Shown: piece by piece, positions 25,046 to 36,799 of the stretch
How the letters are laid out: each line of letters begins with the position of its first letter
Position numbering within the stretch: position 1 is the first letter of the stretch
Source: Diphasiastrum complanatum
Taxonomy: Eukaryota; Streptophyta; Lycopodiopsida; Lycopodiales; Lycopodiaceae
NCBI GenBank assembly: GCA_029204225.1
Contig: CM055101.1
Coordinates: 34,787,683 to 34,851,682 of the forward strand
Direction of reading: 5' to 3'
Length of the DNA stretch: 64,000 bases
The notes under the pieces: generated by a model
What the model was told of the DNA's origin: nothing
The model's database searches: none
The model's input: the letters and a program-made list of their open reading frames with translations, nothing else
Program-made: the position numbers and the translations under genes

Positions 25046-26784
25046 ATGTCTCATAAGTAGCTCTTCATCTTCATCACTCAATGAAGTTAGAGTCATTGAC
25101 AAGTTCAATGGTTCTAACTTCTACATTTGGAAGTTTAAAGTTAGAATGATGTTGATAGATAGAGATCTTTGGGATGTAGTGGAAGGTGCAAGCCTGAAAC
25201 CAGAAGATGGTGATCAAGCAAAGGCTTGGAGGATCAAAGATCAGAAGGCCTTAACATGTATCACACTCAATCTAGCCGACTCCCAAATATCTCACGTTCC
25301 CACATGCAAAATCTCTAAGGAAGCACTGGACTTGTTATCAAGTCTCTATGAGACTCATGATGTAACCACAAGATTACATCTTAGAAAGAAGTTCTTTACT
25401 CTTAGCATGTCTGGTTCTACTGCCATCACTTCTCACATCAACAGCTTCAAGTCCTTGTCAGATCAGTTATCAGTTGTAGTATGTTCTATTTAAGATGATG
25501 ATGCCGTTATGACCTTGCTTTCTTCTCTTCCAAAGTCCTATGAGCACTTTATGGTGATGATCTTCACACAACCCGACCTCACTCTTCAAAAGGTGATCGG
25601 TCATCTTCTTCAAGAAGAAATGTAGAGAAAGACTAGCAGCTTGTCCATCAAAGACAAATCCATGGCTCTGTATAGCAAGAAGAAAGACTATTCCAAGGGC
25701 AAGAATCAAGTGCAGCAACAACAGCAGCCTCACACTCAAGGTGAGCATGGTGGATCGCGCAAGAAGATTTTCTATAGATATTGCAAAAGAGCTAATCACG
25801 ACATCAAGGAGTGTCGCATACGCATCTACAACAAGACAAAGAAACAACAACAACAGCAACAGCCAGACTCCTCCAACACGGCGGAATTCAAGGAGTCAAA
25901 TACACATTTGTTAATGGCTTACAATAGGAGCGAAGATTGTGATAGTTGGTACTTGGACAACGGCGCTACCCAACACATGACCTATCACAAGGAATGGTTT
26001 ACGAAGTACACAACTTACAACAGAGACCAATTTATCTACCTCGGAGATTCTAGCACCATACGCGTGGAAGGCAAAGGAGCAGTGAAGATCAGCTTCAACA
26101 GCGATCTGTCCATTTGTGTTCCTAACGTCCTTCACATTTCTCAGTTATCAAAGAATCTGTTATCAGTCTCTAAGATAACTGATGAGAGCTACATTGTTAC
26201 TTTCTCATCTGAGTAGTGTACAATACTCGAGGAAGATACTACTCTAACTACATGCACTAGAGTCAGAAATCTTTACGTACTCTCTAATTCAGTTGCTTTA
26301 GCTAGTATCTCTAATTAAAATGTAAACGACAGTGCTGTTCTGTGGCATAGTCGATTTGGACACGTGAATACAAGATCACTTTCTTATATGCGTTGTAATG
26401 ATTTAGTTGATGGTTTGAATTTCCCGTCTTCATTAGATAGGAAATCTTTCTTTTGTGAATCATGCATCTATGGAAAGCACTCTAGAAGCAAGTTTCCAAA
26501 ATCACATTCCATCAAAACAAAGCATGTGTTAGATCTTGTACATAGTGATCTCTGTGGTCCAATGCCAACTGCGTCATTAGAAGATGCAATCTATTTTATT
26601 ACTTTCATAGATGATTATTCTAGATGGTCTACAGTCATGTTCATTAAGTACAAATCTGAAGCCTTTGAATGCTTCAAGAGATTCAAGGCCATGGCTGAGA
26701 CACAAACGTCTAGGAAAGTGAAAGCATTCCGAACTGATGGTGGCGGCGAATACATCTCTAACGAGATGTCCGACTACATGGTTG
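25046..26784 (+). pseudogene. copia element 4 gag-protease-integrase, truncated by the next insertion
   Basis: Gag begins near the ATG at 25046 with a frameshift, then FNGSNFYIWKFKVRMMLIDR, a Ser/Gln-rich stretch, and a CCHC knuckle with the first Cys lost (FYRYCKRANHDIKECR). Protease is WYLDNGATQHMTYHKEWF, where the family has DSGA; the Ser-to-Asn change in the catalytic triad would be expected to inactivate it. GAG-pre-integrase follows (VLWHSRFGHVN), then the integrase core with its first Asp (LVHSDLCGPMP) and second Asp (AFRTDGGGEYIS). The frame breaks at DYMVE (26784), where the LTR of copia element 5 starts. Stops occur at 25491, 25622, 26214 and 26316. RT and RNase H are absent from the window. 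Confidence 0.85.
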
Positions 26785-27060
26785 AGTTAGAATTAAAGTT
26801 AGAATCACTGTGTTACTGTACTGTGGGTCCTATCAGTGGATAAGGATCAGTTGGCCTCGCCACGAGGCAAGTCGACGGGACACGCGTCCCGCCAACGGCA
26901 ACCTGGGTCATGCATGGGTTGCTTGAGTGAACAACTATATGTACAATGTAATTTCATTTTGGGAAATACAGTTGCTATGTGAGCTTGCTGAGGAGAGTGA
27001 TTTTCTGTCTGTGTTACTGTGTAGCATAATTTGTGTTCCTGTGCAAAGCAAATTCTAAGT
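26785..27060 (+). repeat. 5' LTR of copia element 5
   Basis: A 276-bp LTR that recurs in reverse at 33129-33400 and partly at 36004-36177. It begins with TTAGAATT and ends AATTCTAA(GT) just before the primer site, so its ends are a perfect 8-bp inverted repeat that is not TG...CA. The left edge is set by the break in element 4 integrase. Confidence 0.8.
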
Positions 27061-27073
27061 TGGTATCAGAGCC
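27061..27073 (+). promoter_or_regulatory. primer-binding site of copia element 5
   Basis: TGGTATCAGAGCC, a perfect match, directly after the LTR. A 1.3-kb leader without recognisable coding follows to gag at 28370. Confidence 0.9.
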
Positions 27074-28369
27074 GTACAGGGAGTGTACACAGTACAGTGT
27101 CGCCGTTGAAGAGAGCTTTCAGAGAACTGTCTTCTGAGAGTTCAGGGTTTTACGGTGGGTTGAAGACGGAGAGAGGCATTGGTGCACGGTTTCTAATTTA
27201 TAGAGGCTTGCTAAGCTCAGTAGAGGAATTATTAGCCTGTGCATAGCATCAGACATGAAAAATTTTGGTGAAAGATTGACAATTTTGAAGCCAGCTAAAA
27301 TTGAAACCGGACTTGGGGTTACGGTTTTTATACATAACTGGTGATTCCTTCGCTATTTGTGCACCGTTTTGGATGCCGTAAGGACAGGAAGGAAGCTAAT
27401 CACACTATCAATCAGCCATAGAGAGATTCTAAGGTTTATGTCAGAGATTTGTCTCCAGACAGTTAACCTAGCAGATTTGAGGTAAAAAGGTGAAAAAGCC
27501 ACTTTGTCAAGTTGAGCTAAAATCACCGTTTCTCCACAGAATTTCCTGACTGAACATTCTATAGTCATGGATTCAGTAGGACGACCCTGCTTCAGGCCTC
27601 AGATCGTGCTCAAAACGATCCACAGGAGACCTTGATCCGATCTTTTTGAGGAAAGGGAGGCGCGGCCGCAAATAGGGAAGTCGCGGGCAGTTCGCGCGCC
27701 CAACGCGAAGAATAACTCAGTGTATCGAGGTTCTTAGCGTATGCAAGAGTTTGGTTCGATGCCCAGATTTACTTTGAACCTTTAGATGAGGTGTCAAGTG
27801 AATCAACGGTCCAGAATTTGTGATGGGAGGGAAATTTGAACCACAAGGTTTGGTTCAGCCATTGGATGAGCTTTAAATAGGGTCCTGAAGAATTGAAGTG
27901 CATTCTGGCCTTCAACTTCATTAAAAATTTTCATTTCGAAAGCTGAGCTGGGTCCCTTTACAAGTGAAGAGTGAAGTTTCTTCAAAGTGAAGAAACAATT
28001 CAAAAGCTAGAAAAGTCCCTATTTTTGGGTCCTTTGCCCGTTTTGACCCAAACGAAAGGCTATAACCTCCAAACGAAGGGCACTCGGACTGTACCTGCAA
28101 GTACGGTACAACAAAACAGAGCGGTTGCAGCGGAGAAAGTGTTCGGAGTACGCCAGAAGTAGTTTCACCATTCCACTGGGCACGTTGTTGGGAATTGACG
28201 ACTGAGTGCATTTCGGAAGGCGACGCCGATTTGGCTTTCAAATTGGTGGAAAAGCGGCGAGTGGCCTGGTAAGAAAAAAAGTGCAAGTCATTATTTTCAA
28301 CTTCTGACATCACTGCTGGCCTCGACATACTGTTCTTAGCCTAAGGCAGAAGTTTTAAGCGATTTTGCG

Positions 28370-30114
28370 ATGGCAAACATGGGAGAGTCCATTTTGAGTG
28401 AAAGTAGAAAATTGGACGGGATTTCCAACTATGCAGTGTGGAAATTCAAAATGAAAAACATACTGATGGAGAAAGATGTGTGGGAAGTCGTCACAGGTGA
28501 TGAGAGAAGGCCGCCAAATGAAGTAGACATCAAAGTGTTTGACAAAAAGATGAGGAAAGCTTTGATCTTCATTAACTTGTCATTGAAGGATCACATCATT
28601 ACCCACATTTGTGATGCTATTACACCTAGACAGGCATGGGATGTGCTAAAGGAGCAGTTTGAGACGTCAAATCCGTCAAGAATCATGTTTCTGAAGTCAA
28701 AGTTGAATAGTGCCCGCATGGAACAAGGAGAGCACATTCAGACGTACATGACCAGAATCAAGACAATGAGAGATGAACTGCATTCTATTGGAGAACGCAT
28801 ACGTGATGTGGAGCTGGTGCATAATGCATTATGCGGCATTGCAGAACCTATCAGATGTTTGTGAGCGGAATAGCATCAAGAGAAATATTGCCAACCTTTG
28901 ACGAGCTCACAGGAATCTTGATGCAGGAAGAGCAACGACGAGAAATGGTGAAAGCTAGACGTCAAAATACTGATGATCAGGCACTTGCAACACGCCAAAA
29001 ACAAGACAAGGGCAAGGGCAAGAAGAAGAGTAAACAGCAATTTGCCAAGTCTCAGGAGGATGAGGGATCTTCCAGCAAAACTAAGAAGAAAGGCAAGTGC
29101 CTCCATTGTGGTAAAAAGGGCCACTGGAAGAGTGAATGTCGCAAATTCCTGGCGGAACAAGACAAGGGAAAACCAAAACAAACAGGCAACCTTGTCGATG
29201 AAGGTGAGATTGAAGACTCTAGCATGTTCATATCTGCATTGTCATCTAATCAAGATGATCAAGCATGGTATATTGACTCAGGAGCCACAAGAGACATGAC
29301 ATGTAACAAGAACTGGTTCAGTAGTTTGAAGGCGTTGGATAATGGAACGTCTGTTTCACAAGCAAATGGTAAGGTGTACATGATCAAGGGGATAGGCACA
29401 GTTTCAATCCAACTGCCTGACGGTAAAAGTAGGATGATCAGGGAGGTACTTTACGTACCAGGTTTGAAGAAAAATCTACTTTCTGTTGGAGTCATTACTG
29501 ATCAAAAGTTGAAAGTAGAATTCGCCCATGATCGTTGCTTTGTGAAGGATACGAACCAAAAGTTCAAAGTTATTGCGAATGGAATAAGAGAGCCCAATAA
29601 AAAATTGTACAAGTTGAATGCCACAATCAAGGGACAACATGGACTTGTGTCATCCGTTCCTTCGCAAACTGAGTTGTGGCACAAGAGGCTTGGTCACTTG
29701 AACTTGGGAAGCCTCAGTTTGATGAGAAAATTGCAGATGGTAACAGGACTGCCTACAATAGAAGATCACTTGAAATCGATGTGCGAATCTTGTGTATATG
29801 GGAAGCAGCATCGAGAGAAGTTCAATAAAGGGGGTATTGCAAGAGCAAAAAACATCCTGGAAAAATAAAGTATGTCGCTTGAAGAAAGCGCTTTATGGTC
29901 TTAAACAAGCACCACGTGCATGGTATAGCAGGATTGATGCCTACTTTCGTTCAAAGGGGATGGTGAGAACACATTCTGATCCAAATCTATATGTCTTATG
30001 CTTTGATGGTATGGTTGCTTTGATTGCTGTTTATGTTGATGACTTGATTATTACGGGAAATAATCAAGAAATGATAGACATAATAAAAAAAGACCTCATG
30101 GAACAATTTGAGAT
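28370..30114 (+). pseudogene. copia element 5 gag-protease fused to an RT slice by internal deletion
   Basis: Gag starts at ATG 28370 (MANMGESILSESRKL; NYAVWKFKMKNILMEKDVW). A one-base frameshift near 28850 leads into YQMFVSGIASREILP, a Lys-rich segment, the zinc knuckle CLHCGKKGHWKSEC, the protease WYIDSGATRDM (the usual His is Asp), and GAG-pre-integrase ELWHKRLGHLN...CESCVYGKQHREKF. At about 29860 it jumps from GGIARAKNIL to the middle of RT (CRLKKALYGLKQAPRAWYSR; VYVDDLIITGN; DLMEQFEM). The whole integrase core and first half of RT are gone. After FEM the sequence joins the element 3 linker, so the rest of RT, RNase H and the 3' LTR are also lost. Confidence 0.85.
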
Positions 30115-30272
30115 GTGGCAACATTATGTATGCACTTAATAGTTTAATTGATGTATCTTCAAGTGCACAAAATGCCTTTGAATCCATGGCTTGGCATGGT
30201 GTTTAGTTTTGAAGTGTGCTACATGTATATAGACACATTTATGGAACATCTTGTAAGGGATCCTCTAAGAGA
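30115..30272 (+). pseudogene. copia linker remnant before the 3' LTR of element 3
   Basis: It reads NIMYALNSLIDVSSSAQNAF and then ESMAWHGV with a stop, followed by about 80 bp up to the LTR. The same stretch in the same order, including bases after the stop, is found on the minus strand at 8920-9090. Since this should be the end of the integrase-RT linker, RT and RNase H are missing between it and the LTR. Confidence 0.7.
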
Positions 30273-30821
30273 TGTAGAATAATGAAAATTATGTACATAA
30301 GTGGGTCCCACACATGTGAGGCCATGGAGCCACGTGGGAAACCTGCCCTATGGTAGGTTAGATCTAGTTCAAAGAGTAGGTTAGGTCAGTTTGGTAGGAA
30401 AAAGAGGCTGAGTTAACTTCCTTATTACATGCTGGAAATCCACCTAACTTCACAAAGGAAGTTGAATTTGCTATGTATTCCAAGCTCCCATAGTGAGAAG
30501 ATAGAATATTTTTGGAGCTCATTGGCAATCTCAAGCTAGTTCACTATGTACATTGAGTTTTTGTGATCCAAATGCAACCAAATCAATTTCTTCTTGTTTC
30601 TCAGCTTGAAGGCCATACTATAGCCTTAAGTACACATGTGTGGGCTTGGATTTCAATGTTGATTAATGCTTTTGATTGTTAATGCTTGTTGTTTGTCAAG
30701 TTGCCAATCTAGATCAACTTTTTTGTGTCTAATTTTTTGATAGATTGTTAAGCTAGCATCCAATCAATCTTGTGGATCTTTTGTAGATCCATTTATGGTC
30801 TTAAAGTACAGTACTTTCACA
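30273..30821 (+). repeat. 3' LTR of copia element 3
   Basis: It begins TGTAGAATAATG and ends GTACTTTCACA, matching 20936-21577 apart from an internal deletion of about 110 bp and an 8-bp insertion. The 5-bp flanks (AACCA left of the 5' LTR, TGAGT right of this one) do not match, so there is no target duplication. Confidence 0.9.
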
Positions 30822-31802
30822 TGAGTTCCTATTGGTTTTCATAATATGAGTGTGTATTGTTTTTCATATGTGTTTGACAAACTTTTCAAGGTAGGTTCAA
30901 TAGATCGTGGTGTCACTCCATAACCATGGTTACTAAGTCTTGGTCATTTTTTGTTTTATTCAAACTATGCAATCTTATCCTTGACATTATGCATAAATGA
31001 TTCAATATTGTGTTACTGTTTTGAGTCTCTTATTTTAGAGTATGAAGGTTTTAATCCTTCATGTGAGATAACATTTTAGATCTTTTAAGATCGAGCTGTA
31101 ATGGACTTATTTTCTTTTCATGAGATGTCCTTGTGGTTGCCATACTACCTAAAGTAAATGCTAATCATTGAATGACTTTGCCATATCATATCAAAAGATG
31201 GTAGGCATAGTCTACTTAGCATTTAATCATTCAATTCATAATAGTTTTTAATCATTTTTTATTTTGTAACAATCTCCTATTTTCTACGATTGTTATTTAT
31301 CTCTTGAACCTATAATTTCAAACTTTCAATCTTAGCTACTGAATTTTGGAACAAATATTATTCTTCATTGTTCTCAATAGTGACATGGTCATTTCACTTA
31401 TTTATTTATCTTTCATTTCAAGAGAAGTCAAAAGAGTTGCAACTTCAACTTTGATAGTGAGAAGACATCTTTCAGAATTATAAATTAAAAGATTTACAAC
31501 AAAATGAATCCCAATCAATGCTAAAAGTGATGGAGAATGCACATTTGATTGATCTACATCCAAAAAATGAGCTAGAATCAAGACTAGTTACCAAAGCTAG
31601 CTGCTTATCTTGGCATTTAACTCCACTTTCGGCACATAGATTTGATTAAATGCTCCATAAAAAAAGTCCAACAAACTTTTTTACCTTCCAATCAATGCAA
31701 TAAGCACATAAGATCACTCACATATCAAATCTCTAACTCGCCACACAAAAACAATGTCAAGGAAAGTGAAAGATCTCGATTTTTCATCAAAATCCATGAC
31801 AA

Positions 31803-31843
<41 letters not shown>

Positions 31844-32182
31844 ACCATCTCAGATTTAGGGTCTAAGGTTACCCTTCAACCTTGCTTGACCTAAACAACA
31901 ATGCATTCTTCACTTGAAACATACTCCAATGAGATCTCCTTAGCTTGAACTTTCTTCCTTACAAAATGGTGAGCAACTCACACTGATAAACAATAATTCC
32001 AATACTCTTTGGTGGTTGTGCTCAGACTTGTATCTGAACATGCAATTATTTTAACAGTCCTAAACATAGGAGCTATGATTGTGTTTGGCATTTGCAATCT
32101 CTGATACCAAGAGATCGTTCTTGCTGGCAGTTAGCCCATATCGGGAGAGTTATTCTGCACTCTATTTTTCTTCCCATCCTTT
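30822..32182. other. intergenic, AT-rich; primer-site-like motif on the minus strand
   Basis: No gene is recognised. TCTCTGATACCAAG at 32099-32112 reads CTTGGTATCAGAGA on the minus strand, like an LTR primer site, but I could not define an LTR beside it. Confidence 0.5.
31806..31841. repeat. (CA)n microsatellite
   Basis: An uninterrupted CA run of 36 bp. Confidence 0.98.
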
Positions 32183-32770
32183 GTGAAAGATTTGAGATCC
32201 AAACCTATAATTGATCTTTGGTTACATGAAAGAGACCCTGCGGCCATTGGGGCATATGTCACAAGTCCAAGACAACTATGGGTGAATGCCCACTACGTTC
32301 CCTACCCACGCAGATCGAGATGGGTGGAGTGCGGCAACCCTATGGACAAAATCATGATTGAGACATTGAATTGGCCAAGAATTCATTCAGAGTACAGGTG
32401 CCGATGTAGATGCCAAGCAGGCTCTCGTTCAATTTCCTAAAGAATATGTCAATTGTCCAGATCCAACAGTCCGCGCGGCCGCACAATATGCCCGAGACTT
32501 AGAACATTTGATGGGCATTGCCACCAAATGGGATGACTTTCTCCCATTCATTTTTTTTATCCAAATACGGCCCTGGCATCGAAAAAAATTCAGGACCAAT
32601 TGCTAGTGGTCGAGTGTACTATAGAGCAACTTTCATCGACGATTTATGGTCTGCTCAATTTTAGGCCTAGATCAATCAAAATTGGTTAATAGACGTTCAT
32701 AATTCCTTCCACACTTCCAAGGACAAGAAGAGCACGAAATGGTTGGAGTTTATGGAAGAGGTTACTACTA
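32183..32770 (+). pseudogene. unidentified coding repeat, copy A
   Basis: An 85-codon open frame (PIIDLWLHERDPAAIGAYV; NAHYVPYPRRSRW; LNWPRIHSEYR) shifts frame into DVDAKQALVQFPKEYVNCPD with PTVRAAAQYARDLEHL, and later GRVYYRATFIDDLWSAQF and DKKSTKWLEFMEEV. The same blocks occur, diverged, at 55939-56446 (ERNHWAIRTYVSSSRAL; WPKIHSKYG; MDEDAKWALIQ; CPDPTVCMAAEFVRDLEFL). Conservation of residues between copies with frameshifts in each suggests a real protein family now decayed at both sites. I do not recognise it. A retroelement or DNA-transposon protein is the likeliest kind, given that it is repeated. Confidence 0.5.
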
Positions 32771-33128
32771 TATGATCCAGTAACGACGCACCAAACACAG
32801 CCTCTATTAAGCCACCATAGTGCCGAGGGATCGACACTACTTCAAGCCATGGGCCCTATTGGGGGTATTATCGTCGTGCTTGTAAATAAATAAAATGTCA
32901 AATGAGTAGAAATAAGATGCAAGGGTCGTGGCATCTTGTGTGCGTAAGCCCATGGCCTAATGAGCACTTGTAAATAATCTTTTTGGAATAAACTAGACTT
33001 TGGGCCATGTAATTAAAAATAATATTAGAGGCCAAAGTCTAAGTTAAGTTTAAATTACTAAGTTTTTCTTGATTTAGTCAAAAGTCAAATGGTGGTAGGT
33101 GGTAGGTGGGGTAGGGTGTGCTTCTTCC

Positions 33129-33400
33129 ACTTAGAATTTGCTTTGCACAGGAACACAAATCATGCTACACAGTAACACAGACAGAAAACACTCTCCACAA
33201 CAAGCTCACATAGCATCTGTATTTCTCAAAATGAAATTACACTATACATATAGTTGTTCACTCACTCAACCCATGCATGATCTAGGTTGCTGTTGGCGGG
33301 ACATGTGTCCCATCAACTTGCCTCGTGGCGAGGCCAACTAATCCTTATCAACTGGAAGGACCCACAGTATAGTAGCACAGTGATTCTACTTTAATTCTAT
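33129..33400 (-). repeat. 3' LTR of copia element 6
   Basis: It matches the element 5 LTR (26785-27060) in reverse. A purine-rich tract (AGAGAGAGAT on the minus strand, at 33402-33411) precedes it, as a polypurine tract should. Confidence 0.85.
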
Positions 33401-33454
33401 ATCTCTCTCTTAAAGTAGAGTCTACTTTATACAGTCATATACATAGCTTTAAAG

Positions 33455-36003
33455 TTAACAAACTTTAAGTACAGAAAGCTTTGATCTAAACTTATCAAAC
33501 TTTTCTCCAACAAGTGGCTTAGTGAAAATATCAGCTAGTTGTTCTACTGTGCTACAATGAACAACATGAATTTCACGACTCAGCAGCCTCTCATGTATAA
33601 AGTGATACTGAATCTCAATGTGTTTAGTTCTCGCATGGAACACTGGATTCTTTGCTATCTGAGTGCCACTCTGACTGTCGCTATGTAATGTCGTGAGATT
33701 TTTCTGCCTCATGCCCACTTCTTCCAAGATTTGTCTCAACCATATAGTTTCTGTGCTGCACTACACATTGCCTTATACTCTGCTTTTGTGGTGGAAAGAG
33801 CAATTGTACTTTGTCTCTTACTAGACCAGAAAAAGCAATTACCACAAAAATGGAATACATACCCTATGGTGGATCTACGATCATCATAGTCATCTCCCCA
33901 ATCCGCATCCACATAGCCACACAACTCAGGTAAACCCTCATGCTTCCTGTAAATCAAGCCATAATCTGAAGTGCCTTTCACATAATGCAAAATGCGTTTA
34001 GCTGCCTTCCAATGTGTTTCCATAGGTGCTGCCATAAACTGACCTACAATGCCAACATCATAGCATATATCTAGTCTAGTTGTGGTAAGGTAAATCAAGC
34101 TCCCTACTAACTGCCTATACAATGTAGCATCAAATGACTGCATAATTTGCTTCATACCTTTCAGATTGTGTCTTCTCTCTTGTTGATCTTCGTAGCTCTC
34201 CCTGGCTAGATGATTCTGGAAAGTCATCCATGTCGCGGCTCTCCAACAATCTCTCAAACCACTTAGGGAGCTTCCTGTCAGGTGATCGGCTTCCTGGTAA
34301 AAATGTATCCCACGGTACATCCTTCTCCTTGCGTTTGTCACCTGCAACTTCAATCCTTCTTGCACCAAAAAGTTTGTCCCTACCTCTCCAACCTGTCTCT
34401 TGAGGTTGAGTAGTAGTATCTTGAGATGTATCATCTTTTTCATCACTTGGAAGGTCAATGAATGGATCATCATCAGGAGGTATCCTCAATATACCATCTT
34501 TCCCACTGGATGTATCTATCTTCTCAGCATCCTCGTCTTCGTACATCTCGGATTCATCAAAGATAACATCACGACTTACATGGATTTTATTTTCCACTGG
34601 ATCAAAACATCTATAGCCCTTCACATGATCATCATATCCTAGGAATATGCACTTGATAGCTTTTACATCAAGTTTACGTCTCTCTTCCTTAGGAACGTGT
34701 ACAAAGGCCTTACATCCAAATATTCGCAAGTGGTTCACCTTTGGCTTCTTCTTTGTGAATGCTTCCTCAGGTGTTATCTTTGGTTTGTCAATGGTAGGAC
34801 TTCTATTTTGAAGATAGATTGCCGTACTGCTTGGTTTTGACCAAAAATCTTTTGGTAGTTTCATTTCAGCTAGCATAGATCTGGCACTTTCCACAATCGT
34901 ACGATTCTTGTGCTCAACTACACCATTGAGAGTAGGAGTATGAGCTTGCATAAATTGTCTTTTAATCCCACATTGATCACAAAGATCATTGAAGTCATTA
35001 GACTTGTACTCACCTCCACTATCTGATCTTAGGACTTTGATCTTCCTACCTGTCTGATTTTCGACCAACGCTTTGAAGCTCTTGAAGCTGTCAAATGCAT
35101 CTGATTTCTTCTTCAAGAAGTAGATCCACATCTTACGTGACATATCATCAATAAAGGTCATGAAATAGAAGGCTTTACCTAAGGACATGGTCCTCATAGG
35201 CCCGCACATATCTGTGTGGATTAAATCCATGATGTTCTTTGCTCTTGCAACACCACCTTTATTGAACTTCTCTCGATGCTGCTTCCCATATATACAAGAT
35301 TTGCACATCGATTTCAAGTGATCTTCTATGGTAGGCAATCATGTTACCATCTCCAATTTTCTCATCAAACTGAGACTTCCCAAGTTCAAGTGACCAAGCC
35401 TCTTATGCCACAACTCATTTTGCGATGAAATGGACGATACAAGTCCATGTTGCCCCTTGATTGTAGCATTCAACTTGTACAATTTTGTATTGGGATCCCT
35501 TACTCCATCCGCAATAACTTTGAACTTTTGGTTCACATCTTTTACAAAGCAACGATCATGGGCAAATTCTACTTTCAACTTTTGATCAGTAATGACTCCA
35601 ACAGAAAGTAGATTTTTCTTCAAATCTGGTACGTAAAGTACCTCCCTGATCATCTTGCTTTTGCCATCAGGTAGTTGGATTGAAACAATGCCTATCTCCT
35701 TGATCCTGCACACCTCACCATTTGCTTGTGAAACGGACATTCTATTATCCAACACTTTCAAGCTACTGAACCAATTCTTGTTACCTATCATGTGTCTTGT
35801 GGCTCCTGAGTCAATATACCATGCTTGATCATCTTGATTAGATGACAATGCAAATATGAAGATGCTAGAGTCTTCAATCTCACCCTCATCGACAAGGTTA
35901 CCTGCTTGTTTTGGTTTTTCCTTGCCTTGTTCCACCAGGAATTTGCGACATTCACTCTCCCAATGGCCCTTTTTACCACAATGGAAGCACTTGCCTTTCT
36001 TCT
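33455..36003 (-). pseudogene. copia element 6: zinc knuckle-protease-integrase-RNase H, RT deleted
   Basis: Minus strand from 36003: the zinc knuckle (CFHCGKKGHWESEC), protease WYIDSGATRHM, GAG-pre-integrase, then an in-frame TGA at 35339-35341 where element 5 has a Gly codon. A 402-codon frame then carries integrase: DLIHTDMCGPM, LRSDSGGEYKS, TLNGVVEHKNRT (the usual PQQNGVAERKN is altered, but the catalytic Glu is kept), IFGCKAFVHVP and SRDVIFDE. Near 34150 it jumps from the linker (STREKTQSERYEANY) to RNase H (FDATLYRQLVGSLIYL; CGYVDADWGDD; STTKAEYKA); the entire RT is missing. A frameshift near 33738 precedes the end (HARTKHIEIQYHFI; LADIFTKPL). It is of the same family as element 5. Confidence 0.85.
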
Positions 36004-36177
36004 CAAAATGAAATTACACTGTACATATAGTTGTTCACTCAAGCAACCCATGCATGACCCAGGTTGCCGTTGGCGGGATGCATGTCCCGTTGACTTGCCT
36101 CATGGCGAGGCCAACTGATCCTTATCAACTGATAGGACCCACAGTACAGTAGCATAGTGATGATACTTTAGTTCTAA
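36004..36177 (-). repeat. truncated 5' LTR of copia element 6
   Basis: This is the first 174 bp or so of the element 5/6 LTR (starting TTAGAACTAAAG on the minus strand), joined directly to the gag zinc-knuckle region at about AATTTCATTTTGAGAAG. The rest of the LTR, the primer site, leader and most of gag are deleted. Confidence 0.85.

Positions 36178-36799
<622 letters not shown>

Noticed and set aside
20936-30821. Single simple insertion with target duplication
   Set aside because: The flanking bases AACCA and TGAGT differ, and the right LTR lacks a clear polypurine tract.
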